A stretch of 64,000 nucleotides of DNA from positions 620,001 to 684,000 of the forward strand of contig OY970063.1 of NCBI GenBank assembly GCA_963705275.1, written 5' to 3'. The translations under genes and the position numbers were made by a program. Of this stretch, positions 1 through 13,280 are shown piece after piece (the stretch's first letter is position 1; every line of letters begins with the position of its first letter). Origin of the DNA: Fen-1135 sp963705275. Its GTDB lineage: Bacteria; Desulfobacterota; Syntrophia; Syntrophales; UBA2185. Below the pieces are notes generated by a model. It searched no databases and was not told the DNA's origin. It was given only the letters and a program-made list of their open reading frames with translations.

Positions 1-623
1 TGGTTATTAAAGTAAACCTCAAGCAGTCCCAGTTTATAATTCTTCTGACGCTGCTCAATTAAGGCTTTCAGATATTGTGCCCTGTCTTGGTCGTATAGGC
101 GATTTTTCGTGATATCGGAACTGATCTGTTTGGCATAATATTTCGCTTGATCCGCTGACTGCTGATAATAGACGTGCGCAATCTCGACGGTCTTGTTCAA
201 GGCATCGCCGATGGTAATGTTAAACCAGTTCTCTATGCTGTATGAAAAGACACTTATGGCAACTAAAAACAGTGTTACAGTGGGAATCAAAGATAACCCC
301 ACAAACGCGGCCACGAGCTTAGTTCGGAGTTTCGATCCCAGAACCCCGCGTTTACCTTCGAAAAGTAGTTTGACGACATTTCTGACTATCAGAAAAACAA
401 GCAGGAGTATCAGAATTACGAGGATCAGGATGATATTGATATTTACAATCAGACCGAGGATAAGCACGTTGCTCGAAATGGGAAGAAAGGCTCCCATGCG
501 AGAGATCTGAATTCCCAGCAAACTCACCATGACAATGAGAAAGATAATGACAACGATGACTACGCGTTCTCTCTTGCGCCTTCTTAATTCCCGATCATTT
601 TTGATTAAATGGTCCCTAAACAT
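1..623 (-). CDS. NtrY-like membrane sensor histidine kinase, N-terminal part only
   Basis: The minus-strand frame is open from an ATG at 623 to the window edge, giving about 207 residues. Visible are a basic N-terminus (RRRKRERVV), a first hydrophobic segment (about 22-40), a longer one (about 50-75), the stretch KLRTKLVAAFVGLSLIPT that precedes a third membrane segment, and then a periplasmic sensor region containing YYQQSADQAKYYAKQI. This layout is known from NtrY-type nitrogen/redox sensor kinases, in which HAMP, PAS and kinase domains follow. Those domains lie outside the window, so the kinase function is inferred. The start is 2 nt after the DUF4390 stop, so the two genes are probably translated from one mRNA. 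Confidence 0.8.
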   Translation of the reverse strand, partial: MFRDHLIKNDRELRRRKRERVVIVVIIFLIVMVSLLGIQISRMGAFLPISSNVLILGLIVNINIILILVILILLLVFLIVRNVVKLLFEGKRGVLGSKLRTKLVAAFVGLSLIPTVTLFLVAISVFSYSIENWFNITIGDALNKTVEIAHVYYQQSADQAKYYAKQISSDITKNRLYDQDRAQYLKALIEQRQKNYKLGLLEVYFNN

Positions 624-625
624 GC

Positions 626-1192
626 CTAGTAAACAATCCCCTGTCGATACCAATCAGTTTCAAAATCCCAGAGAGAAACGAAGAATAAGACATATTCCAT
701 ATGCATGGGAAGCCGTATTTCATCCAGTTTTGCCTTGACCATGACGTAGTAAGAACCGTTTTTCTGCAAATCTTTCAATGAAGCCACTACAATGCCATTC
801 AATTCAGACATGGCCTTTTGGGCTGCCTCAAAATCTTGAAATTCTGATTGCTTACTTCCTCCCGTTGACGATATATAAAAGACCTTCCTCACATTATCAT
901 ACTTGATTGTTTGTTTGACAATCACACTGGAAATCTTCTCGTCGATCCAGTTCGGCCTTTCTTGATAAAGGTCAAGTAAAAAAGTGAATGTCGTCGGTAC
1001 GCCTGCGAGAATGGCTGACTCCATCCTTTTCGTATAACAATTAGTCACCTTCGCATAGACCATTACGTGATCGTCACTATCAGTGATGACAATATCCGCT
1101 ATCCTCGCGTCCCGACGGTATGAACTCAGGGGAAAAACAAGAAAGAAATAACAGGCAAAAAATACAGCCAAGAAGAGAATCGGTTTACGCAT
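626..1192 (-). CDS. DUF4390 family exported/membrane-anchored protein
   Basis: This is a protein of about 188 residues that starts with a hydrophobic segment (MRKPILFLAVFFACYFFLVF), which is a signal anchor or signal peptide. The body (RRDARIADIVITDSDDH, YVMVKAKLDEIRLP near the end) matches the pattern I associate with DUF4390 proteins encoded just upstream of NtrY-like kinases in Desulfobacterota. I start it at the second Met (1192), because an AGGG lies upstream and the signal sequence then begins at residue 1. A longer frame reaches 1231. Its role is unknown. The 2-nt junction with the kinase gene suggests it takes part in the same sensing system, but that is inference. Confidence 0.75.
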   Translation of the reverse strand: MRKPILFLAVFFACYFFLVFPLSSYRRDARIADIVITDSDDHVMVYAKVTNCYTKRMESAILAGVPTTFTFLLDLYQERPNWIDEKISSVIVKQTIKYDNVRKVFYISSTGGSKQSEFQDFEAAQKAMSELNGIVVASLKDLQKNGSYYVMVKAKLDEIRLPMHMEYVLFFVSLWDFETDWYRQGIVY

Positions 1193-1427
1193 ACAAGCGC
1201 CCTGCGCCGACTTGTGCCATGATAGACACACACAAATATTTTTTTTGAGACTTGCCGGTCTTTACCAAATGCATATTGTTAGCCGGAACGTGTACCTCAA
1301 GTTCCCTCGCCATCAACCTATAGATTTATTTACTATTTTGATTGTTTACACGGTATACTAAGAAAGTGCGCTTTAAAAAGCAAGTGTAATTTAAGGAAGG
1401 ATTGGTAGATAAAAGGCAGCAGATGCC

Positions 1428-2375
1428 TCACGCGACGGGCACCGAAGCATTTACTGTGTCGAGAACGCTGAAAGACGGAATGTTGAGAGACTTAAATTCT
1501 TTTTCACTGCTGTCTCCTTCAATATGACGCACTATCTTCCAGCAGTCTTGGTGAGCCATTAGTTCCTTGAGGAGAAGATTGTTTAACCGGTGTCCTGATT
1601 TGTAAGCTACAAAATGGCCGATGATCGGCATACCTAAAAGCGAAAGGTCGCCGATGGCATCAAGAATCTTATGCTTCACAAATTCATCGTGGCATCTCAA
1701 ACCTTCTTTATTGATAACCCTCAGTTCGTCCAGAACTACAGCATTTCGGAGAGATCCCCCGAGCGCCAGACCTTTTGCCTGAAGATATTCCACATCCTTT
1801 AGAAAACCAAATGTCCGGGCTTGGCATATATCCCTTTCGTAAGCGACATCAGAAAAAGTCATATCATAAGACTGCCGACGGATGAGAGGATGCTGAAAAT
1901 CAATCTCGTAGGTAATCTTAAACTCCGGTGAGGGCAGCAGCATAGCTGTGCCATCTCCTTCCGAGACACAGACCCTCTTTTTAATCACCAGCAATTTTTT
2001 ACATTTATTTTGTATCGTCGTACCAACGTCCTTTAAAAGATTAACAAAAGGAAGGGCACTGCCATCCATGATGGGAATCTCAGGAGCATCCACTTCCACA
2101 ACGGCATTATCAACGCCCATACCGCAAAGCGCAGACAGCAAATGTTCAACTGTCGATACCGTTGCCCCATTAAGACCTATAGTGGTAGCAAGAATGGTTT
2201 CGCGGACATTTTCGAAATCCGCCTTTATCCTTGCATTACCCGGCAAATCCTTGCGAATAAAGACAATGCCCTCATCGACTCCGGAAGGCCTTATTGTCAT
2301 GCTGACTTTTCTTCCCGAGTGTAAGCCAATATTGCGGCAGTTAATTTCTTGTTTGATAGTTCTCTGCAGGTGCAT
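1428..2375 (-). CDS. lpxC: UDP-3-O-acyl-N-acetylglucosamine deacetylase LpxC
   Basis: This enzyme performs the first committed step of lipid A synthesis, removing the N-acetyl group from UDP-3-O-acyl-GlcNAc in the cytosol. The 315-residue length is normal. Zinc-site residues are visible: E77-H78 in STVEHLLSAL, H235 and D239 in KHKILDAIGDL, and the catalytic H262 in SGHRLNN. The substrate loop ARTFGF is at 186-191. It supports an outer membrane with LPS. It stands alone, with 235 nt to DUF4390 downstream and the small queH-linked ORF upstream. The other lpx genes are not in the window. Confidence 0.97.
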   Translation of the reverse strand: MHLQRTIKQEINCRNIGLHSGRKVSMTIRPSGVDEGIVFIRKDLPGNARIKADFENVRETILATTIGLNGATVSTVEHLLSALCGMGVDNAVVEVDAPEIPIMDGSALPFVNLLKDVGTTIQNKCKKLLVIKKRVCVSEGDGTAMLLPSPEFKITYEIDFQHPLIRRQSYDMTFSDVAYERDICQARTFGFLKDVEYLQAKGLALGGSLRNAVVLDELRVINKEGLRCHDEFVKHKILDAIGDLSLLGMPIIGHFVAYKSGHRLNNLLLKELMAHQDCWKIVRHIEGDSSEKEFKSLNIPSFSVLDTVNASVPVA

Positions 2376-2487
2376 ATTTCCTATCGTCCGAATTAAGGAT
2401 GCTTACTCAATTAGCAATTAATATACCAAGAGATGTTTAATCAAATAGGCGTATTCAATAACATATGTAACGAGCTAAATATACATA

Positions 2488-2610
2488 TTATTTGTTGATT
2501 GACCGTTTACGATTGTGAAGGACGCCCGCCCATAATTGTGTGTCGTAAAAGACACAGTAGACAGACAGCATCACAACAAGGCTGGCGACTGCAAAAGGCC
2601 AGTAGTTCAT
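2488..2610 (-). CDS. 40-residue single-helix membrane protein, translationally coupled to queH
   Basis: This short frame begins at an ATG that overlaps the queH stop as ATGA and ends at TAA (2488-2490). The translation starts MNYWPFAVASLVVMLSVY and ends HNRKRSINK: one hydrophobic helix (about 4-22) followed by a short basic tail, typical of a small inner-membrane protein. I do not recognise a family. The stop/start overlap and the helix-plus-basic-tail layout are what suggest it is real. Coding bias cannot be judged over 40 codons, so it could still be chance. Confidence 0.5.
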   Translation of the reverse strand: MNYWPFAVASLVVMLSVYCVFYDTQLWAGVLHNRKRSINK

Positions 2611-3188
2611 CCTGAACTGCGTCCCGAAAATTTCCCCGGATCCCCTTTTAATCCCTTCTTAGTGGGATAAAATCTGTCTTTTTCACTATAGACGCACCCG
2701 CAATAGGGCTGTCTATACATGCCCATTTCCTTAGAGGTCTTTATTCCGTGGAGCCAGCCCACGCGAAAATCCTGATAGTAGAACCGAATCTGATGCTCAA
2801 TTGCGAGGCTCTCTCCAATTTCTCTAACCATCGCATGATTTTGAAACTTGCTGTAGAGAAGGGTCGTGGTGAATCCATCAAACCTTCCCTCCTTTGCTAC
2901 ATAAGCCGTACGTTGTAAACGGTCATGGTAACAATAACGACACCTGTCCTTTTCCCTGAACGCAATATTCCGGAGAAACTCCTCCAGATTATATTCCTCC
3001 TGGTACATCACACTCAGTCCACCTTGTTTGGCATACTGCGCGAGGGTGTCAAGACGTTTCCTGTACTCCCGATAAGGATGGATATTGGGATTGTAGAATA
3101 GTCCGTGTATATCATACCCATCAGACTTTAACGTCTGAAATGGATACACTGTGCACGGCGCACAGCATATGTGCATCAAGAGCTTCAT
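2607..3188 (-). CDS. queH: Epoxyqueuosine reductase QueH (DUF208)
   Basis: QueH reduces epoxyqueuosine to queuosine in the wobble position of GUN tRNAs. It is the non-cobalamin alternative to QueG. The family's cysteine pairs are visible: HICCAPC at the N-terminus, CRYCY in the middle and QPYCGCVYSE near the C-terminus. These bind an Fe-S cluster and an adjacent metal. The start is taken at 3188 (MKLLMHICCAPC), which has GGGAAG upstream. A longer frame to 3218 adds ten residues of no clear value. It lies downstream of ruvCAB in the same direction, about 90 nt after ruvB. Confidence 0.93.
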   Translation of the reverse strand: MKLLMHICCAPCTVYPFQTLKSDGYDIHGLFYNPNIHPYREYRKRLDTLAQYAKQGGLSVMYQEEYNLEEFLRNIAFREKDRCRYCYHDRLQRTAYVAKEGRFDGFTTTLLYSKFQNHAMVREIGESLAIEHQIRFYYQDFRVGWLHGIKTSKEMGMYRQPYCGCVYSEKDRFYPTKKGLKGDPGKFSGRSSG

Positions 3189-3279
3189 GAAGCTTATCTT
3201 CCCGTATCGAGAGTCCAAATGATTTGGACATTTTGATTGCCGTATTGTTTGGTATTTCTGTCGAGATCTTCATTCTTCT

Positions 3280-4305
3280 TCAGAAGAGCCCTTTCTGTCC
3301 TTCTTCCATCCATTCTCGGCTGAAATGGTCGTAGGCCGTCTTTGTAGCAACCCTTCCCCTCGCTGTCCTTTGCAGATAGCCTTCCTGCACGAGATATGGC
3401 TCATAGATGTCTTCAATAGTGGTTCTCTCTTCACCGATTGCGGCTGAGAGGCTATCGATCCCCACAGGGCCTCCATTAAACTTATCAATAAGTGTCAGCA
3501 ATATCTTTCTATCCATCTGATCAAAGCCCTTATGATCAACCTCGAACATTTCGAGCGCCGCAATGGCCACCTTTCCGTCGATGAACCCTTCTCCCTTAAC
3601 CTGGGCGAAATCCCTTACCCTCCTAAGCAGGCGATTTGCTATGCGCGGCGTCCCGCGGGAGCGTTTAGCCAATTCCGCTGCACCTTCGGAGTCAATTGTA
3701 ATGGCCAGGATCTCTGCCGATCGCGCTATTATAATGGAAAGTTCTTGCGCGGTGTAAAAATCAAGCCTGAAACTCATACCGAATCGATCCCGCAATGGTG
3801 ACGTCAACAATCCGGCCCTTGTTGTCGCGCCTACTAAAGTAAATCTCGGTATCTCGAGCTTCATTGAACGCGCCGACGGCCCTTGGCCGATGAGAATATC
3901 GATATGGTAATCTTCCATGGCAGGATATAATATCTCTTCAACAACATGCGAGAGTCTGTGGATCTCATCAATAAACAAAATATCCTGATCATGCAGATTG
4001 GTAAGGATGGCCGCCAAGTCCCCCGGCCTTTCCACGACAGGTCCCGAGGTCACCTTGATATCAACCCCCATCTCCCTGGACATGATGTATGCCAGTGTGG
4101 TCTTCCCGAGACCCGGAGGTCCGTAAAGGAGGACGTGATCAAGGACATCTTTTCTCTGTTTGGCCGCTTCAATAAAAATGGAAAGATTGGCCTTGATCTT
4201 CTCCTGCCCGACATACTCCGCCAACCTCCTCGGGCGCAAGGAACTTTCATACCCCTTTTCGCCATTCAGGCTTGCGGGACTTATGAGGGGATTCTTCGAC
4301 TCCAT
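3280..4305 (-). CDS. ruvB: Holliday junction branch-migration ATPase RuvB
   Basis: This is the hexameric AAA+ motor that, together with RuvA, drives branch migration of Holliday junctions. Length is 341 residues, as usual. Walker A GPPGLGKT is at 62-69, Walker B DEIH at 113-116, and the sensor motif GATTRAG follows. The C-terminal winged helix is intact (GPVGIDSLSAAIGEE, then LQRTARGR). It is the last ruv gene in a ruvC-ruvA-ruvB run on the minus strand, 55 nt after ruvA. Confidence 0.98.
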   Translation of the reverse strand: MESKNPLISPASLNGEKGYESSLRPRRLAEYVGQEKIKANLSIFIEAAKQRKDVLDHVLLYGPPGLGKTTLAYIMSREMGVDIKVTSGPVVERPGDLAAILTNLHDQDILFIDEIHRLSHVVEEILYPAMEDYHIDILIGQGPSARSMKLEIPRFTLVGATTRAGLLTSPLRDRFGMSFRLDFYTAQELSIIIARSAEILAITIDSEGAAELAKRSRGTPRIANRLLRRVRDFAQVKGEGFIDGKVAIAALEMFEVDHKGFDQMDRKILLTLIDKFNGGPVGIDSLSAAIGEERTTIEDIYEPYLVQEGYLQRTARGRVATKTAYDHFSREWMEEGQKGLF

Positions 4306-4360
4306 CTTAGGATATCCTGTTTTTCAATATATCTGTTCCCCACTGATGAAACTGCTAAAG

Positions 4361-4969
4361 TTAGCCGGCCAAAATCTTCAGGGCTTTCTTTAACAGCACG
4401 TCCAGAGTCAGTGATTGAGGAAATTCATTCATGATCTTGTCCACGATATCCCTAGCTCTGTAACTCTTGTAACCCAGGTTGATAAGCGCTGACAAGGCAT
4501 CATCTTTCATCGAGTCAAATATCATTATATCGCCATTGTCTTTGTAGATAACAGCAGATGCGCTCAGTTTCACCATCTTATCCTTCAGCTCAAGGATCAT
4601 TCTTTCCGCCGTTTTCTTGCCTACTCCAGGTATGGATACCAACCGGTTCAAATTTCCGTCGGATACCGCTTTCATCAGCTCTTCGCCAGAAATGCCGGAA
4701 AGTATATTCATGGCGAGCCTCGGACCTATCCCCGAGACAGTAAGCATCAACTCAAACACTTCCTTTTCACTCCCTGAACCAAACCCGAAAAGACTGATAG
4801 CATCAGGGCGCACGTGGGTATGTACGTGAAGCGTCACCGGCTGGTTGGTATCGGGCAGTGTATAGAAGGTTGTCAGAGGAACAAAAATGCGGTATCCGAT
4901 GCCGTTGGCATCCACGATAACACAGCTCGTGGCCTTATGAATCAATAATCCGTTTATAAGGGCAATCAT
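4361..4969 (-). CDS. ruvA: Holliday junction-binding protein RuvA
   Basis: RuvA forms the tetramer that holds the four-way junction and loads RuvB. The 202 residues include the N-terminal OB fold and two helix-hairpin-helix motifs (GIGP at 80-83 and GVGKKTAER at 115-123). A C-terminal RuvB-contacting domain (SALINLGYKSYRARDIV) follows. A single base separates it from ruvC, so it is co-translated. Confidence 0.97.
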   Translation of the reverse strand: MIALINGLLIHKATSCVIVDANGIGYRIFVPLTTFYTLPDTNQPVTLHVHTHVRPDAISLFGFGSGSEKEVFELMLTVSGIGPRLAMNILSGISGEELMKAVSDGNLNRLVSIPGVGKKTAERMILELKDKMVKLSASAVIYKDNGDIMIFDSMKDDALSALINLGYKSYRARDIVDKIMNEFPQSLTLDVLLKKALKILAG

Positions 4970-4970
4970 C

Positions 4971-5450
4971 TTAAATTGATACCACTTTCAAAGAATTGAT
5001 ATGACAGATTGCAATAGCCAGGGCGTCTGCGGCATCGACAGGGGGGAGATCGGTTAGATGCAATATAGCTTTGACCATATTCTGAATCTGGTTCTTCTCT
5101 GCCCTGCCGTATCCTACAACGGCCTTCTTGACCTCGAGGGGAGTATATTCATAAACGGGTATCCGTCTGTGTGAGCCGGCAAGGATAACTACGCCTCGCG
5201 TCTCTCCCTGCCTGATGAGACTCTTTATATTCTTTCCATAGAAAACATCTTCTACGACAATGGCATCGGGCGATGACTGATTAATGACCTCTAGCAATTT
5301 ATCATATATCATTGATAGGCAGGATGACAGTGGCAACCCTCTTGCCATCTTGATCTCTCCGTGCATTACATGCTTCAGGCCGCCTTTTTGTTTTTCAATG
5401 ACAGCGTAACCAGTTATTTGAATGCCGGGATCTATCCCTAAAACTCTCAA
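4971..5450 (-). CDS. ruvC: Crossover junction endodeoxyribonuclease RuvC
   Basis: RuvC is the Holliday junction resolvase with an RNase H fold. All four acidic catalytic residues can be assigned: D7 in GIDPG, E67 in VVEDVF, and D139 and D142 in VDAADALAIAICH. Length is 159 residues, as expected. The gene sits between yebC (21 nt upstream) and ruvA (1 nt downstream), the common yebC-ruvC-ruvA-ruvB order. Confidence 0.97.
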   Translation of the reverse strand: MRVLGIDPGIQITGYAVIEKQKGGLKHVMHGEIKMARGLPLSSCLSMIYDKLLEVINQSSPDAIVVEDVFYGKNIKSLIRQGETRGVVILAGSHRRIPVYEYTPLEVKKAVVGYGRAEKNQIQNMVKAILHLTDLPPVDAADALAIAICHINSLKVVSI

Positions 5451-5471
5451 TTCTCAGACCATTCCAATAGC

Positions 5472-6221
5472 CTAACTAAATTGCTCCATGATATCGTCTG
5501 GAATGTCGAAATTCGCATATGCATGCTGCACGTCATCGTTATCTTCCATCTTCTCCATTAGCTTGAGCATCTGCACTGCCTTGTCCGCTTCCAGCCTCAC
5601 CGTACTTTGGGGAATCATGGTGACCTGCGCCTTAATATATTTGATACCTTTGTCGTCAAGGGTCTTTCTTATCTTTTCAAATAAGGCGGGATCCGTAATC
5701 ACTTCGAATTCGTTTTCCTCTTCTCTAACATCGTCAGCGCCTGCATCAAGGGCGATTTCCATCAAGGCATCTTCACTGACGCTCTTTCTGTCAAGTAAAA
5801 TGCTTCCCTTCTTTTCAAAAATCCAGGATACACATCCGTTCTCTCCCAGATTCCCACCATGTTTTGAAAAAATATGCCGGATTTCTGCGACAGTTCTGTT
5901 CTTGTTGTCCGTCATTGCCTCCACGAGAACAGCAGCGCCGCCCGGACCATATCCCTCATATACAACTTCTTCGTAGCTGGTGGATCCGTCAGCTCCCCCC
6001 GTCCCTTTCTTGATGGCTCTTTCGATATTGTCCCTCGGCATATTCTCTTCTTTTGCCGCCATAATTGCCTGTCTCAGCCGTGCATTGCCTTCTGCGTCAG
6101 GACCGCCGAGCCTTGCTGCAAGAGTTATTTCCTTTATCAGTTTGGTAAATATTTTCCCCCTCTTGGTATCTGCAGCGCCCTTTTTTCTCTTGATCGTATT
6201 CCATTTGGAATGACCCGACAT
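5472..6221 (-). CDS. yebC: YebC/PmpR-type translation and regulatory factor (TACO1 family)
   Basis: This is a 249-residue YebC-family protein: MSGHSKWNTIKRKKGAAD at the start, FTKLIKEIT and the glycine-rich ARLGGPD loop after it. The family is described both as DNA-binding regulators and as factors that relieve ribosome stalling, so its exact job here is not decided. GGGGAGA lies 9 nt upstream of the ATG. It is the first protein gene after the rRNA operon terminator and heads the ruv cluster. Confidence 0.96.
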   Translation of the reverse strand: MSGHSKWNTIKRKKGAADTKRGKIFTKLIKEITLAARLGGPDAEGNARLRQAIMAAKEENMPRDNIERAIKKGTGGADGSTSYEEVVYEGYGPGGAAVLVEAMTDNKNRTVAEIRHIFSKHGGNLGENGCVSWIFEKKGSILLDRKSVSEDALMEIALDAGADDVREEENEFEVITDPALFEKIRKTLDDKGIKYIKAQVTMIPQSTVRLEADKAVQMLKLMEKMEDNDDVQHAYANFDIPDDIMEQFS

Positions 6222-6291
6222 GACACCATATCTCCCCGTGTAGATTTCCTCACTCAGTTGTGTTTACATAGCATAACCGCCGATATATTGT

Positions 6292-6324
6292 AAAACAAAA
6301 AACCCCTCCATGTCTGAAGGGGTT
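6292..6324 (-). terminator. Rho-independent terminator of the rRNA operon
   Basis: On the minus strand the sequence reads AACCCCTTC, a 6-nt loop, and a GGAGGGGTT arm, followed by a run of T residues. It lies just after the 5S gene and before yebC, as expected for the end of the rRNA transcript. Confidence 0.85.
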
Positions 6325-6337
6325 CTATGTATTATAT

Positions 6338-6454
<117 letters not shown>

Positions 6455-6536
6455 TAATATCTTCATGTATTAAAACAATTGCATATCATGAACGACCTCT
6501 CTGAGATATTATTTATGAAACCATAAATATTATGGT

Positions 6537-9569
<3,033 letters not shown>

Positions 9570-9699
9570 AAATAATAATTTTGCTCAGCTTTTAAGTATA
9601 TCCACAATATGCAATTGTCAAAGAGCCTTGTCATAGGCTTATAGCCCATGACTGATTGTTCATAACATTCGTCATGACCAATCAATCATTTGCTATCTC

Positions 9700-9775
9700 T
9701 GGTGGAGGTGAACGGATTCGAACCGATGACCTCCTGCGTGCAAGGCAGGCGCTCTCCCATCTGAGCTACACCCCC
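9700..9775 (-). tRNA. tRNA-Ala (TGC)
   Basis: A 76-nt cloverleaf is present in the 16S-23S spacer. The acceptor begins GGGGGTG and ends CACCTCCACCA with CCA encoded. The anticodon loop is TTGCACG with anticodon TGC, and GGTTCGAATCC forms the T arm. Confidence 0.97.
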
Positions 9776-9833
9776 GATTTGATTTCTAACCAGAAATGAC
9801 CTTGTATACGCCTGATTACACGCCCGATCTTCT

Positions 9834-9910
<77 letters not shown>

Positions 9911-10043
9911 TCATTCCGGTTCATATGTCATTATCGGTAGATCAATAAATACTACATGAATAGCCGGGATAACGATTTGCGGGTATTGACCTTAGGTATG
10001 TAAGTTTGTTGATGCTTTACGCATCTCACTTCACTTACTCCTT

Positions 10044-11605
<1,562 letters not shown>

Positions 11606-11683
11606 GTTTTAATCCTTATAGAGATTGCTCTCTAACTTTCCAAAATCGAAAAGGACCCACAAATCTATTATCCCACTATTCAA

Positions 11684-11696
11684 TTTACAAAGAACA
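11684..11696 (-). promoter_or_regulatory. boxA-like antitermination element in the rRNA leader
   Basis: The leader contains TGTTCTTTGTAAA on the minus strand, close to the boxA consensus (TGCTCTTTAACA). It lies between the promoters and the 16S gene. BoxA recruits NusB/NusE to make rRNA transcription resistant to termination. The call rests on similarity and position. Confidence 0.5.
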
Positions 11697-11714
11697 ATTC
11701 TAAAGCGAGTTTTT

Positions 11715-11743
11715 AGAATAATTTAAATCAGCAATCCTGTCAA
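11715..11743 (-). promoter_or_regulatory. rRNA promoter, proximal (sigma-70 type)
   Basis: TTGACA and TATTCT are separated by 17 nt on the minus strand, about 110 nt upstream of the 16S gene. The match is near-consensus and the position fits the last of a tandem promoter set. Confidence 0.75.
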
Positions 11744-11777
11744 GATTTATTTGTCGAAGCACTATACGAAAAAACTT

Positions 11778-11805
11778 ATTGTAGTACTGAAAAGAAATCT
11801 GTCAA
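11778..11805 (-). promoter_or_regulatory. rRNA promoter, distal (sigma-70 type)
   Basis: TTGACA and TACAAT are separated by 16 nt on the minus strand, about 60 nt upstream of the proximal promoter. A third, weaker candidate (TTGACT at 11847-11852, with a poor −10 near 11826-11831) lies further upstream. Tandem promoters are usual for rRNA operons. Confidence 0.7.
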
Positions 11806-11879
11806 GGCTGAAAAGAACTTGTCTTTTTATATATTCTTTCGGTAATAGTCAAGATAAATTTTTGCCAAGAAATAAAAAT

Positions 11880-13178
11880 TTATTTCACAGTAATAAGGGC
11901 GTGTTTTTTCTTGCCTTTTCTTAGATGAATTTCCCCATGCTCATTGACATGGCTGATGGTGATTTTTTCATCAGACTTCTCAATTGGGCGGTCATTGACA
12001 TATATACCGCCCTGTGCAATCAGGCGCCTCGATTCCCCCTTGGATCCCGTCAAGCCTACTGAATGGCATAGTTCAAAGGCGGGAATGCCTTTCTCGAGTT
12101 CGGACCGCGATAACTCACTGGTGGGGATCGCAGATACATCGCGTGCTGCGTGCTCTCTGGGAATATCGCTCGATGGGAAAAGTCCTTCTTCTATTGGCTT
12201 CGTACCAAAGGCCGTTGCAGAAGCCGTCCATGCAGCAATGGCTGCTTTTCGACCATGAGTAATCTTGGTTGCTTCGAAAGCCAACACTGTCTTGGCCAAG
12301 TTTAACCTCGAATCATTCAGATTTCTAACTTCCTCTATCTCTTTCATCGGCAGAAAAGTGAAAAGTGCCAAGAACCTCTGCACGTCGGAATCATCTGTGT
12401 TGATCCAGAATTGATAGTACTCATAGGGGGATGTCAGTCTCGGATCGAGCCACACTGTTCCCTTCTCAGTCTTGCCCATCTTATGTCCATGCGATGTTGT
12501 AATGAGGGGAAAAGTTATACTGAAGGCATTCTTGCCCTTAGCCCTTCTAATAAGGTCACTGCCGGCCAGCATATTGCCCCACTGATCATTTCCGCCCATC
12601 TGCAGAACACAACCATAATTGGTAAACAGATACAAGAAATCATAGGCCTGGAGAAGCATATAATTAAATTCAATAAAATTGAGCCCCGTCTCCAGGCGCA
12701 TCCTGTAGCTCTCCGCCGACAGCATCTTATTTACGCTGAAGTGTCTTCCTACATCTCTAAGAAACTCGATGTACTTAAGCTCAGTCAGCCACTCTGCATT
12801 GTTCAATAATATGGCCTTGCCTTTTCCAAAAGTCATATACCTTGACAACTGGCTCTGCAAACAACTCGCGTTGTAATCGATTTCTTCCCGCGTGAGAATC
12901 TGACGCATTTCAGACTTTCCGCTAGGATCTCCTATCAGACCTGTCCCCCCACCGATTAAGATGATAGGGCGATGTCCGCATTCTTGCATGTGCATCAAAG
13001 CCATTATCGGTACGAGGCTTCCTATATGCAGACTTGTCGCAGTCGGATCAAAGCCGATGTAACAGGTTATGTGTTCATTCTGCAGCAGACAGCGCAGTTC
13101 CGCCTCATCCGTCACTTGTTCCACAAATCCCCTGCCGGCGAAGACGTCGTAAACGTTATTCAATTTCTTGTTCTCCAC
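11880..13178 (-). CDS. tyrS: Tyrosyl-tRNA synthetase
   Basis: This class I synthetase charges tRNA-Tyr. Length is 432 residues. The HIGH-type motif HIGS is at 51-54 and the KMSKS-type loop KMGKT at 233-237. MGGNDQWGN (about 194-202) contacts the adenylate. A C-terminal S4 RNA-binding domain (SRRLIAQGGIYVNDRPI) completes the bacterial form. The start is a GTG at 13178 preceded by GAGGGAG. Its stop lies about 75 nt upstream of the rRNA promoters, in the same direction. Confidence 0.97.
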   Translation of the reverse strand: MENKKLNNVYDVFAGRGFVEQVTDEAELRCLLQNEHITCYIGFDPTATSLHIGSLVPIMALMHMQECGHRPIILIGGGTGLIGDPSGKSEMRQILTREEIDYNASCLQSQLSRYMTFGKGKAILLNNAEWLTELKYIEFLRDVGRHFSVNKMLSAESYRMRLETGLNFIEFNYMLLQAYDFLYLFTNYGCVLQMGGNDQWGNMLAGSDLIRRAKGKNAFSITFPLITTSHGHKMGKTEKGTVWLDPRLTSPYEYYQFWINTDDSDVQRFLALFTFLPMKEIEEVRNLNDSRLNLAKTVLAFEATKITHGRKAAIAAWTASATAFGTKPIEEGLFPSSDIPREHAARDVSAIPTSELSRSELEKGIPAFELCHSVGLTGSKGESRRLIAQGGIYVNDRPIEKSDEKITISHVNEHGEIHLRKGKKKHALITVK

Positions 13179-13280
13179 TGCTCCCTCTCAAGGGCTCGTA
13201 TGGTGTCACAGATCATCATTCCAGCATGTCGCTTTCCAGCACAGTATACCGCCAGATGACTATCGGTCCAAGTGGTTTCA

